DNA from: a virus
DNA: 34,858 bases
IMG/VR virus record: IMGVR_UViG_3300033233_000107
Coordinates: 1-34,858 of that record
Reading direction: 5' to 3' (one strand)
Shown here in pieces: positions 27,429 through 34,396 of this stretch. Under the pieces are notes generated by a model. That model did no database searches. It was not told the DNA's origin and saw only the letters and a list, made by a program, of their open reading frames with translations. A program made the translations under genes and the position numbers. Position 1 is the stretch's first letter; each line of letters starts with the position of its first letter.

Positions 27429-28769
27429 CATCCGATCGCCGCTCTCGCTCCGGGCGGTAACGTGCCAGATGGTCCCTTGTGACCGATCGCCTAACCACTC
27501 CGCGCTCTGGCCGGCTTTCTCGCAATAAAAACAGGGCTCATGCTGCCAGTGATAATGCGCGCGCCCGAGGACGAAACTGGGCTTAGCCCAGATGATGTAT
27601 TGCTTCTCGAGCAGGCCGGCGGCCATGATCGCGTCCTCGAATTCCCGGCGCGTTGCGCTCGCGTGCCAAATATAAAAGGCCGCGGTGTCTGTGGTCACGG
27701 AGCCGGCGAGCGTGAGCGCGGCCGTCAGCATTTTAAAGAGGTCGTCATCGCGCTTGCCGTCGTTCTTAATTATTCCGTGGCCGGCTTTGCTGTCATAACT
27801 TACGCCATAGGGCGGGTCCGTGAAGACGATCTCCGCTTTCTTCCCGCCCATGAGTTTTTCCATATGATCCGCGCTGGTGGCGTCGCCGCACATCACGCGG
27901 TGGGCGCCGATGCCGGCACGCATGTATCGCTCCCAGGTCGGCCGGTCCTGGCTAAATAGCCGGCTGCTGTTGTTTGGCAGCATCGTGATGTCGGTGCAGC
28001 ACGGCAGGCAGCCCGTCTCGAGGCTCGCCGCCGGCGGGTACTCGATATTGTTTCCTTTTAGGTAACTGTCGATGTCGGCATCGGTCCAATGCGCCAGTGG
28101 GTAGCTCTGGTACCAGCGATATTTCTTCGGCTTAAAAAGCATGCCGTTGTCGAGCATCCCGAATGTCCGGCGCTGGCTTTCGTCGGCCCGATTTCCCCAA
28201 AACACGACGCGGATCCGAAAGGTCCGGAGCACCGCGTTGGCATATTTCTCTTTCAGTTGGTAGCAGCACTGGACCGGGCTGACCCGAAGGCCCGGGATCG
28301 CCCGCTTATATTTCGTAAATCCGCGCTTGCTGAGCACGGGATAATATCCGGTTCGGTCCCACATCGCGATCGGGTCCTCGTCGACCGTCGTCTCGATGTA
28401 GGTTATCTCGGCCGGTTTGGCCGCTTTTGACGTTTTATCAACAAAGGATCGGGCCCAATCGAGGGCCCCTGGCCGCCCGAGCGTCGTGTTATTGTGCATC
28501 ACGATCAATTTCGGGGCGGTCTGGTTTTGGCCGGCGGGTTTCTGGTGGGGTTTCTGCGTCAGAAAACCTGCCACCAGGTGCAGGAGCACGGTGGAATCCC
28601 GGCCGCCGCTGTAAAGCAAGGCGGGCGGACCGATCGCGAGGCTGCGCTTTATGATGTCCTGGGTGACGGCCAGCTTCACGCCCCAGGTTTCACGCTGCAG
28701 GCGCTCGAGGAGCCGGCGCCGGCTTTGGAGTTGCTCCGGCCCGCAGCGCTCATAGACGCCCTTGGTCAT
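27399..28769 (-). CDS. PAPS-reductase-like domain fused to the N-terminal half of a DNA methyltransferase
   Basis: 456 residues. Residues ~30-285 are an adenine-nucleotide alpha-hydrolase (PAPS reductase/IbrA-like) domain: PP-loop SGGRDST (54-60), CC at 168-169 and C-x2-CC at 254-258 (a possible metal or Fe-S site). Residues ~290-448 start a beta-class DNA methyltransferase: RVMCGDAT, then the catalytic motif IV TDPPYG (317-322), YIWHASATRREFE. The frame stops soon after a G4 tract at 27426-27429, before the SAM-binding motif, which is found in the next frame. It is coupled to the ParB-like gene (ATGA at 28766), suggesting one DNA-modification unit. Confidence 0.85.
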   Translation of the reverse strand: MTKGVYERCGPEQLQSRRRLLERLQRETWGVKLAVTQDIIKRSLAIGPPALLYSGGRDSTVLLHLVAGFLTQKPHQKPAGQNQTAPKLIVMHNNTTLGRPGALDWARSFVDKTSKAAKPAEITYIETTVDEDPIAMWDRTGYYPVLSKRGFTKYKRAIPGLRVSPVQCCYQLKEKYANAVLRTFRIRVVFWGNRADESQRRTFGMLDNGMLFKPKKYRWYQSYPLAHWTDADIDSYLKGNNIEYPPAASLETGCLPCCTDITMLPNNSSRLFSQDRPTWERYMRAGIGAHRVMCGDATSADHMEKLMGGKKAEIVFTDPPYGVSYDSKAGHGIIKNDGKRDDDLFKMLTAALTLAGSVTTDTAAFYIWHASATRREFEDAIMAAGLLEKQYIIWAKPSFVLGRAHYHWQHEPCFYCEKAGQSAEWLGDRSQGTIWHVTARSESGDRMGSVWLMVFE

Positions 28770-29365
28770 TTCGGCGCCCGGGTGCTCTCGATCGCGATTC
28801 CCTTGTGAGCGTACCGGGCCCGGATATCGGCTTCGATTTCCCGGGTGATGATTCCCTTGCTCGCCCGGAGCGTGACGGTCACGATCTCTTTGCTGACCTC
28901 GCCCATTTGCCGCTTTACCGGCGCGTCGATCAGGGCGGCGTATTCCGCCATGCTTCCGGTGTGGTTAGCGATGGCCGCGATGTCGGCGATCTCCATTATG
29001 CTGAATCCGGTTAGCTCGGGATCCATCGCCGCCTCGATGTCGGCGAGCACGTAAGCGAGTTGCTCGAGGTCCCAATCGCCGCCGGTCTTATTGAGCGCCA
29101 CGTTTAGGGCCTTTTCGCGCTCTAAATCGACGTTAATTACGGACACTTTTACGGTCTTATCGCCGCGGGCCTTTAGTATCTTGAGCCTCTGGTGGCCGCT
29201 GACAAGGTTGCCGGTTTGCTCGTTCCAGACGAGCGGCTCGACTAGATCAAATTCCGCTATGACCTGGGCAAGCCTATCGTACTCGGGGTCTCCGGGCTTG
29301 AGCTCAATCCGGGGATTGTAGGGCGCCGGGTGGACCTTGTTTATGGCGATGGTTTGGATGTCCAT
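28766..29365 (-). CDS. ParB/Srx-domain protein
   Basis: 199 residues. Residues 1-90 are a ParB N-terminal (ParB/sulfiredoxin) domain: INKVHPAPYNPR, FDLVEPLVWNEQTGNLVSGHQRLKILKARG, then VNVDLEREKALNVALN-like wording. In phages this domain is commonly paired with methyltransferases and PAPS-reductase-like proteins. The C-terminal ~100 residues are helical with a conserved-looking EVSKEIVTVTLRASK. It is not a plasmid partition protein here. Upstream partner of the PAPS-reductase/methyltransferase gene. Confidence 0.88.
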   Translation of the reverse strand: MDIQTIAINKVHPAPYNPRIELKPGDPEYDRLAQVIAEFDLVEPLVWNEQTGNLVSGHQRLKILKARGDKTVKVSVINVDLEREKALNVALNKTGGDWDLEQLAYVLADIEAAMDPELTGFSIMEIADIAAIANHTGSMAEYAALIDAPVKRQMGEVSKEIVTVTLRASKGIITREIEADIRARYAHKGIAIESTRAPK

Positions 29366-29567
29366 ATCTTAGGGCTGGCCTCCCACCCCCCCTACGCTAA
29401 CTTGCGAATTTAAACGCGAGAGGAAGCGGGTCCGGCAAAGCCGCAGGTCAGCGGGCCAGATACCCCCCCTTCATGCATTTAGGTTGATAGCGTTAAATGC
29501 CTGTGGGCACACGCGACACTTTGCCCTGCTTTTTGGCTAATCTCAGGCACCGCTTTTAGTGGGGCTT
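29366..29567. other. Intergenic region, candidate packaging (cos) region
   Basis: This 202-bp gap is the largest non-coding stretch of the late strand. It holds two copies of the G7T tract on the minus strand (GGGGGGGT, complements at 29387-29394 and 29462-29469), a 7-bp inverted repeat GCATTTA ... TAAATGC (29475-29500) and two ACTAAAAGC-type repeats just after the HNH stop. An HNH gene next to a non-coding gap before the terminase is the usual setting of a cos site. No cleavage position can be read from the sequence. Confidence 0.35.
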
Positions 29568-29858
29568 TTAGTCTCTCTCGGCCGCTGTCTTCTTGTTATG
29601 GCACGCCTTGCAGAGCGGCTGGTGGTTGGTCGGATCCCACATTGATCCGCCTCTCGCGACTGGCTTGATATGATCGGTCGCCACGCTTGGTCTGCCGCAA
29701 CTGCACCATGGGTTGGCAACCAGATAGGCCTTGGAATACTTCGCCCAATTCCAATCGTAGACGCGCTCGGTTTTTTTCTGGTGGTCCAGACAAAAACCGC
29801 CGGTCGTCAGGTTCGGGCATCTCGGGCTCGGGCACGGCTTCTTGGCTTTTATGGGCAT
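29568..29858 (-). CDS. HNH endonuclease of the packaging-associated type
   Basis: 96 residues. It starts with a Cys-rich lead (CPSPRCPNLTTGGFCLDH), then the HNH core: C52-x-C54 (CSC), D62-H63 (TDHIKPV), N78 (DPTNHQPL) and C83-x2-C86-H87 (CKACHNKK). Size, sequence and position upstream of the terminase genes match the HNH proteins that assist terminase cleavage in HK97-like cos phages. Confidence 0.92.
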   Translation of the reverse strand: MPIKAKKPCPSPRCPNLTTGGFCLDHQKKTERVYDWNWAKYSKAYLVANPWCSCGRPSVATDHIKPVARGGSMWDPTNHQPLCKACHNKKTAAERD

Positions 29859-29860
29859 GT

Positions 29861-30325
29861 CTACTCTGGCTTGATTAGCACGTCGCCCTCTCGCGCCTCA
29901 TAATTTTTAAACCACCTATTCACGATCTCTTGCCAGGCGCCGGCGTTTTGCGATCGGCGTGCATCCCTGCCTATATGGTCGTAGCATTCTTGCTTGTGTG
30001 CGTCGATAAGAATTATCTTAGCGCCTAGTCGATCGGCTAATTCTTGCCTTTGTTCTGGCCGTGGAGCGCCGACCACGATCCATGCACGATAGATGCTTGA
30101 TGGTTGCTCAAGTCTAACTAGAATGCCATCCCAGGCCGCCGCCACAAAAGGGGCCAGGGCCTCCGGTGAATAGTAGTAAGGCTGCCCTGTTAGCGCCTGC
30201 CAGATCGCATCTCTATCCAGGATTAGGTCGCCGGGCTTGGCGTGTCTCTTGACGTAGGTGGTTTTCCCACAGCCGGGGGAGCCGCAAATAACGATGACGG
30301 CTGGCCGGTCCTGGGTTTTTAGCAT
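29861..30325 (-). CDS. P-loop kinase-like protein
   Basis: 154 residues from ATG 30325 (GGAGA upstream; a longer start at 30367 is not favoured). A clear P-loop GSPGCGKTT at residues 15-23 follows a beta strand (AVIVIC), with an LDRDAIWQALTG segment after it, a WIVVGAPRPEQRQELADRLGAKIILIDA block and a C-terminal arginine-rich lid (IGRDARRSQN). This resembles small polynucleotide/nucleotide kinases of phages. Substrate unknown. It overlaps the upstream HNH gene by seven bases. Confidence 0.75.
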   Translation of the reverse strand: MLKTQDRPAVIVICGSPGCGKTTYVKRHAKPGDLILDRDAIWQALTGQPYYYSPEALAPFVAAAWDGILVRLEQPSSIYRAWIVVGAPRPEQRQELADRLGAKIILIDAHKQECYDHIGRDARRSQNAGAWQEIVNRWFKNYEAREGDVLIKPE

Positions 30326-30561
30326 ACCCGTTCTCCGTGGTCGTTTTCCCTGTGGCACTTGTAGCACCAGAGGCGCACGTTCTCTTCGGTGGTCTCTCCG
30401 CCTTGGCCCGTGAAGACCTCATGTGCCATCTCGAGGCGGTACTTGGTCCCATTATGACCGCATCTCTCGCAGGCCAGGTAATCGGTTCCGTCTTCGTCTT
30501 GGCGAGTGGCTCGGCGGTAGACGGCCTCATAGACTTTGCGCTCGGCTATTTTCATAGGCAT
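30319..30561 (-). CDS. Small HNH protein
   Basis: 80 residues. HNH elements: C31-x2-C34 (CERCG), H47 (EMAHEVF), N61 (TEENVRL) and C66-x2-C69-H70 (CYKCHREND). It begins 2 bases after a terminator T-tract and has no clear ribosome-binding site; ATG 30555 is an alternative start. Sequence differs from the HNH proteins at 29568 and 33349, so they are not copies of each other. Confidence 0.8.
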   Translation of the reverse strand: MPMKIAERKVYEAVYRRATRQDEDGTDYLACERCGHNGTKYRLEMAHEVFTGQGGETTEENVRLWCYKCHRENDHGERVC

Positions 30562-30562
30562 T

Positions 30563-30587
30563 AAAAAAGGCCCCGGAGATTGGGGCC
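30563..30587 (-). terminator. Intrinsic terminator between early and late blocks
   Basis: Minus-strand GGCCCC-AATCTCC-GGGGCC followed by TTTTTT. It is the only strong terminator between the early replication genes and the DNA-modification/packaging genes, so it may split them into two transcripts or act as an antitermination point. The downstream ATG follows the T-run directly. Confidence 0.85.
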
Positions 30588-30617
30588 CGCTGACGGTTTT
30601 TAGAGTTGGTAAACGTA

Positions 30618-30812
30618 TTAATCGCCAATATTATCCATTCTTGTTTTTATGTTGTCAAGATAGGCTGCCCATTGTTCTTCGGTAAGCGCAGGGAATCCAT
30701 GCTCTGTGCGGATATCATTTATGTCGGATTGCAGTTCTCCCTCGGTAATCATCCCTTGTATGTACGCGATGCACGGACCGTTGATGCGTTGTCTGAGCGT
30801 CCCTATCATCAT
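30618..30812 (-). CDS. Hypothetical protein
   Basis: 64 residues from ATG 30812, which overlaps the upstream stop (ATGA) after GGGGAG; the second ATG (30809) is equally placed. Contains an acidic helix pair (MITEGELQSDINDIRTEH, LTEEQWAAYLDNI). No family. Last gene before the terminator. Confidence 0.65.
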   Translation of the reverse strand: MMIGTLRQRINGPCIAYIQGMITEGELQSDINDIRTEHGFPALTEEQWAAYLDNIKTRMDNIGD

Positions 30813-31186
30813 TTTCTCCCCAGCCGGCATCGCCCATCGCCGGTCAAGAATCCGCACGGTCGATACCCTTGTGTGCAGTCGGCCGCTTTTTGGGATTTCT
30901 CATATTCGCAGCCCACCACCTCATTCTCGCGATCGCCCAGCCAATCCATAGCATCTGCGGCCAGGTCCTTCAGTTCCTGCTCGAATATCCGCAATCGGGA
31001 TACCGCTGCTGGATCATAGGCGATGGCATGGCTTGCTCTTTTGCCTTTTTGTGTGGGCTGGCCATCGGAATCGACCGCATGAGGCCAGCCGTGGGTTGCC
31101 ACGTGCTTGAGCGTCTCTAGGACCGAGAGCGCTAGGCTTATTTCTGGATATTCTATGAGGTCTACATCTCTTAGGTTTTTGCTCAA
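30809..31186 (-). CDS. Hypothetical protein with C-terminal Cys motif
   Basis: 125 residues, ATGA-coupled at 31186. A helical first part (IEYPEISLALSVLETLKHVATHGW), a central helix (FEQELKDLAADAMDWLGD) and a Cys-containing end (GCEYEKSQKAADCTQGY, CGF, CRLG). Four cysteines could bind a metal. The function is not recognisable. Confidence 0.65.
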   Translation of the reverse strand: MSKNLRDVDLIEYPEISLALSVLETLKHVATHGWPHAVDSDGQPTQKGKRASHAIAYDPAAVSRLRIFEQELKDLAADAMDWLGDRENEVVGCEYEKSQKAADCTQGYRPCGFLTGDGRCRLGRK

Positions 31187-31386
31187 CTGCCGCTCCTTGG
31201 CTTTTCCTGCATTGTCTCTCTAAACAAAAACTGTGTCTTGCTTTCCACGTCGAATCTCGCCCGCTCTATTAACGACAAATAGGCCCGTTGGGCCTTGTCG
31301 GCCGCGGCAAAGGCGGCGATGGAGGCTAGTCGCGCTGCGTCGAGCTCGGCCTTGCTTGGCGGCGGGCCGATCCTCGGTTTTTGCAT
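31183..31386 (-). CDS. Small hypothetical helical protein
   Basis: 67 residues from ATG 31386, which overlaps the upstream stop as TGATG. Nearly all helical, alanine-rich (AELDAARLASIAAFAAADKA), probably a coiled coil. No family. Confidence 0.65.
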   Translation of the reverse strand: MQKPRIGPPPSKAELDAARLASIAAFAAADKAQRAYLSLIERARFDVESKTQFLFRETMQEKPRSGS

Positions 31387-31550
31387 CAATTCTTTCCGAT
31401 CAGCGCATGGAAGGCGGCCCGTTTCCCGCAGGGCAATTTGACCGGGTAATTCTGATTGATTTCGAGCATGTTCCCGGGCCTAAGATATAAGCCGATCATC
31501 ATATAGGTCGCCTTCACGGGTGGGCATACCATAAATATAGGCCCGATCAT
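31386..31550 (-). CDS. Small hypothetical protein (54 aa)
   Basis: ATG 31550 overlaps the upstream stop (ATGA) and the frame ends in TGA at 31386-31388, itself overlapping the next start. It begins MIGPIFMVCPPVKATYMM and includes PGNMLEINQNYPVKLPCG. A short beta-rich protein, with no recognised family. The double coupling makes it a credible gene. Confidence 0.65.
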   Translation of the reverse strand: MIGPIFMVCPPVKATYMMIGLYLRPGNMLEINQNYPVKLPCGKRAAFHALIGKN

Positions 31551-31771
31551 CTCTTCCGCCTTCGCTGCTTGCGATTCGCGGCCCTTGCTTGTTTTGGCAT
31601 TTCCGCCAATGCTCTGCAGTGCCGGCAGATCAGGACCGTCTCGTACTCATGATGCCCGCGATCCTGACACATTCTTCGGAGCGCCGCGGCGACTTCCTCC
31701 TCGGCGATCGCGCTAGATATTCCGGTCTTGCCGTTCTTGCGCGGTATCAGTTTTTTTTGATCGACGCTCAC
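31547..31771 (-). CDS. Small basic protein with a Cys/His motif
   Basis: 74 residues from GTG 31771 (GTGA overlap with the upstream stop). It has C-x5-H (CQDRGHHEYE) and C-x2-C (ICRHC) elements that could form a zinc knuckle, and a very basic C-terminus (ANRKQRRRKR). Nucleic-acid binding is likely but unproven. Confidence 0.65.
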   Translation of the reverse strand: MSVDQKKLIPRKNGKTGISSAIAEEEVAAALRRMCQDRGHHEYETVLICRHCRALAEMPKQARAANRKQRRRKR

Positions 31772-32046
31772 CGCTTCCCTTTATCTTTCTCGACAATAAT
31801 GTCGTTCAGAATCTCGTTTACTCTGGCCTCGATCGTTTTTGTCGTGATCGCGCTCGCTCTGTCCTGTGCCGCCTTTTCAGCCCTGAGCGCCCGGTTTTCG
31901 AACTGCAGGCGCTCGAGCTTGGTCTGGCTTGCCTTGACGGCCGTGGTCACGGTGATGATCCCGGACGTTACGCCTATGAGGATCACGATCAGGGCGCCGG
32001 CGAGACAAAGGTAAACGGCCAGCATTGCGCGCTCTTTTTTATCCAC
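31768..32046 (-). CDS. Membrane protein with coiled coil
   Basis: 92 residues from GTG 32046 with GGAGG six bases upstream. A hydrophobic segment at ~9-35 (one membrane pass) is followed by a coiled coil at ~38-80 (QTKLERLQFENRALRAEK). Looks like a small bitopic membrane protein; it resembles spanin-like proteins in layout but is far from the lysis genes. Function unknown. Confidence 0.65.
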   Translation of the reverse strand: MDKKERAMLAVYLCLAGALIVILIGVTSGIITVTTAVKASQTKLERLQFENRALRAEKAAQDRASAITTKTIEARVNEILNDIIVEKDKGKR

Positions 32047-32404
32047 TTCCGCCCTCCAGTAGTTCGGGGTTTTGGTAGATATTGCCGATGACTTCCAGGC
32101 TGGCGATGCGATCGTAAAATGCCGGGAATCCGCGGGGGCCCTTGATTCGCTCTAAGCGCCAGCCGCCCCACTTGAACTCGACTTTAAATGTGGTGTATTT
32201 GTCCTTGACGATATGGCCCTCATAAACCGCCTGGCCTTTTTTGTCCCTTGAGCCCGTGAACTCCAGCATGGGCGTTTCGAAGTCGATAAAGGTATTGCTT
32301 TCAGTCATTAGCCTGAGTAGTTTCCTGGACCAGCTCCGGCTATTAGTAAGGTCCAGGGTGTGCCAGACTCCGTTTTTCAGGGCTCTAAACTTCCGTTCCC
32401 TCAT
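32039..32404 (-). CDS. YopX-domain protein
   Basis: 121 residues. Opening RERKFRA, then MLEFTGSRDKKGQAVYEGHIVKD, VEFKWGGWRL and a closing LEVIGNIYQNPELL are the signature phrases of the phage YopX family. Function of the family is not established. ATGA-coupled to the RuvC-like gene. Confidence 0.92.
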   Translation of the reverse strand: MRERKFRALKNGVWHTLDLTNSRSWSRKLLRLMTESNTFIDFETPMLEFTGSRDKKGQAVYEGHIVKDKYTTFKVEFKWGGWRLERIKGPRGFPAFYDRIASLEVIGNIYQNPELLEGGSG

Positions 32405-32853
32405 AGCGCTCCTTTCTTCCTCTCTTGGAGTATGCTTGTCGCCGTCATTTTCGCCGCGATCGCGTGACGGATCGCGTCGACCACGTGCTCGCTGACCTTA
32501 TCGCCGCCGAGAGACATCTTGGCCACGATCTCCGGGATCACCATCCGGTCCTGCTGATGAACGATAAAATAAGGCAGACCCAGGGCGCATATCCGGATCG
32601 TCAGCTCGCAGACGAATGCCGACATTGCATGGGCTTGAAGTGGTTGCGTCTGCCGCCATCCTTCCGGGAAATATCCCTCGATCACCACGATGTCCGGGCG
32701 CTGTCCATCCAGCCAGGCGATCGTCTTTTTCATCACCGCGGCGCTGATCTCTTTTTTGCCGCGGCGGATGGTCTGGTGGGCGATAACCTGATCACCCAGC
32801 AAGACGGCGAGGCCCGTTGTGGCCAGTCCCGGGTCGACGGCCGCGAGCTTCAC
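32401..32853 (-). CDS. RuvC-like Holliday-junction resolvase
   Basis: 150 residues from GTG 32853 (GTGA overlap). RNase H-fold nuclease signature: D7 (AAVDPGLATTGLAVL), E59 (IVVIEGYF), and H123-x-x-D126 (SEHVVDAIRH) near the C-terminus. It has the usual length of RuvC. In a phage this would cut branched DNA from recombination or replication before packaging. Confidence 0.85.
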   Translation of the reverse strand: MKLAAVDPGLATTGLAVLLGDQVIAHQTIRRGKKEISAAVMKKTIAWLDGQRPDIVVIEGYFPEGWRQTQPLQAHAMSAFVCELTIRICALGLPYFIVHQQDRMVIPEIVAKMSLGGDKVSEHVVDAIRHAIAAKMTATSILQERKKGAL

Positions 32854-33368
32854 TCCGGCCTGGGCCCGTGCGTTCTGGCCGGGCTAATCTCATCGGTCGC
32901 GAGCCGCATTGCTTCGCCGGGCGTCAGTTCGCGCATCGCGAGCATCGTGGGTATGCCGATGAATTTCATCAGCTTGCCCGCCTCTTCGCCTGTCGGCGCC
33001 GTGATATAAATTTTGGTGCTTGTCTCGCCGTTGATTCTCATGATCGTGACCGGGACCTCGACCATAAATGGCGGGTTATCCGTTGTGTCGGTGTCTTTCT
33101 GCTCCATGTCTCTTTTCGCATCCTCTCTTAGGTTTGGCTCCAGGCCGTGGGCCCGGCGGACCTCGTCATAATCTGTCAGGGTTTTAACCGCAGCAGAAGG
33201 CTCGGCCGGCGGCGCGTTCCCGAAGACCATTAGGCCCACATTATCGTCTGCTTTCCATGCCAGATATTCCTGGTGGAGCGGGCACCCTTTTGCGATAAAG
33301 CCGCGGCAGGCGGTGCACGTCTGCTCTTTTTTACAGGTGTCCGGCTTGCTAAATGTTTGCTTGTCCAT
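32850..33368 (-). CDS. Hypothetical protein with N-terminal Cys cluster
   Basis: 172 residues, ATG 33368 after TGGAG. The N-terminus has CKKEQTCTACRGFIAKGC, a candidate zinc or Fe-S site (C-x4-C-x2-C-x6-C). The C-terminal ~70 residues are a beta-alpha domain (VEVPVTIMRINGETSTKIYI ... LTPGEAMRLATDE). No family recognised. Neighbour of the RuvC-like nuclease, so perhaps a DNA-metabolism accessory. Confidence 0.65.
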   Translation of the reverse strand: MDKQTFSKPDTCKKEQTCTACRGFIAKGCPLHQEYLAWKADDNVGLMVFGNAPPAEPSAAVKTLTDYDEVRRAHGLEPNLREDAKRDMEQKDTDTTDNPPFMVEVPVTIMRINGETSTKIYITAPTGEEAGKLMKFIGIPTMLAMRELTPGEAMRLATDEISPARTHGPRPE

Positions 33369-33699
33369 TAATCAACTCCATCTGTCCGGCAGCTACCCGG
33401 TTTCGCGCCCGCGTCGATCGCCGATGGCGCACGTCATATCCGTTGTGGCATTTCTGGCAGAGCGCCCGCAGGTTCGTCGGATCGCAGTTTTCCGGCTGGT
33501 GGTCCAGGTGGGCGATCGTCAGCACGACCATCGATCCGGTGACCGGATGTGGTTTACGATTCTCGGCCCCGCACCATTCGCATCGGGCCTCTTCCCGCTC
33601 TTCCCCTTCTCCCGTTTCGCCTGCTCGCGCTAAAATTTCTCCCCTGATCTGTGGCCAATTTTCCGGATAGCGATCGCGGTTTTCGGGTAGGATCGGCAC
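33349..33699 (-). CDS. HNH endonuclease-like protein
   Basis: 116 residues from GTG 33699. C40-x2-C43 (CEWCG), H64-x-D66-H67 (TIAHLDHQP), N76 (DPTNLRALC) and C81-x2-C84-H85 (CQKCHNGYD) give a full HNH. Basic C-terminus (RHRRSTRARN). May help replication or recombination; could also be a small homing-type nuclease. Confidence 0.85.
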   Translation of the reverse strand: MPILPENRDRYPENWPQIRGEILARAGETGEGEEREEARCEWCGAENRKPHPVTGSMVVLTIAHLDHQPENCDPTNLRALCQKCHNGYDVRHRRSTRARNRVAAGQMELINGQANI

Positions 33700-33700
33700 T

Positions 33701-34039
33701 CTAGACCAGTTCCTCGGCTTTGATAATCTCGAAATGAACGGCCCGGATCAGGATTCCTTTGATAAGGTCGTGGCCGATGCCGCAGACTTGCGCCGTCACA
33801 ATAAATCGGCGCTCTTCCCGTATCTTTGGGATCCCGCTGTCTTTGTCTAGCTCGATCCCGGCGGCTTTCAGTTTGCCGATCATGGCGAACACCTTTTCGC
33901 CCTCGAATAACGGGAGCTGCTGGGCCTTGATGGCCTCGACGGCCGCCTGCAGTTTTGGCAGGTTCGTTTTTACCGGCGGGTGTCCGGGGACCTGGATTGT
34001 CATGTCGTCTTCGCCTCCGGGGTTAACTGTTTTATCCAT
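33701..34039 (-). CDS. Hypothetical protein
   Basis: 112 residues from ATG 34039, with AAAGGA six bases upstream; a TTG at 34060 would add seven residues. Includes LPKLQAAVEAIKAQQLPLFEG and GKLKAAGIELDKD helices and a final helix-strand region (VHFEIIKAEEL). No family recognised. It lies between the possible helicase loader and the HNH gene. Confidence 0.65.
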   Translation of the reverse strand: MDKTVNPGGEDDMTIQVPGHPPVKTNLPKLQAAVEAIKAQQLPLFEGEKVFAMIGKLKAAGIELDKDSGIPKIREERRFIVTAQVCGIGHDLIKGILIRAVHFEIIKAEELV

Positions 34040-34066
34040 GTGGATCCTTTCGATCGCCAAGTCGCG

Positions 34067-34396
34067 TTATTTGCGCATCGCTTCCAGTGCCTTCTTGGCA
34101 TATTTGCTGATGTCGACCGGCGCGCCGCCGCGGTCATCGGTCTGCATTTCTTTTGATTTTTGCCGGTCACGAGCTTCGAGGCGCAGTTGTCCGATGGTCT
34201 GAATAAGGTCTGAGTAGTTGGGCCATCTGCCCCGGAAAACATCGCATACCCGATCGATGGCCTCTTTAAGTTCCTCAATCTTGACCTTGCGCCGCCGCAT
34301 TCGTTTAAACCAATCATCTGCCTGGCGCTTTGCCTGGTCGTGGTCAAAGCTGTCGATTAATCCTAGTATGGCGCCGTCAAATTCCTGTCTGTTCAT
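34067..34396 (-). CDS. Possible replicative helicase loader
   Basis: 109 residues, all helical (FDGAILGLIDSFDHDQAKRQADDWFKRMRRRKVKIEELKEAIDRVC split by short turns, then GRWPNYSDLIQTIGQL). The helix layout with a W-x-x-x-L/M spacing and the closing GRWPNYSDL resembles G39P-type helicase loaders, which follow the initiator gene in several phages. The position directly after the replication protein is the main support. Similarity is weak. Confidence 0.4.
   Translation of the reverse strand: MNRQEFDGAILGLIDSFDHDQAKRQADDWFKRMRRRKVKIEELKEAIDRVCDVFRGRWPNYSDLIQTIGQLRLEARDRQKSKEMQTDDRGGAPVDISKYAKKALEAMRK

Noticed and set aside
28766-29365. ParB-like gene as a plasmid-partition function
   Set aside because: No ParA partner or parS-like repeats; the context is DNA modification, and the ParB/Srx domain is widely used outside partition.
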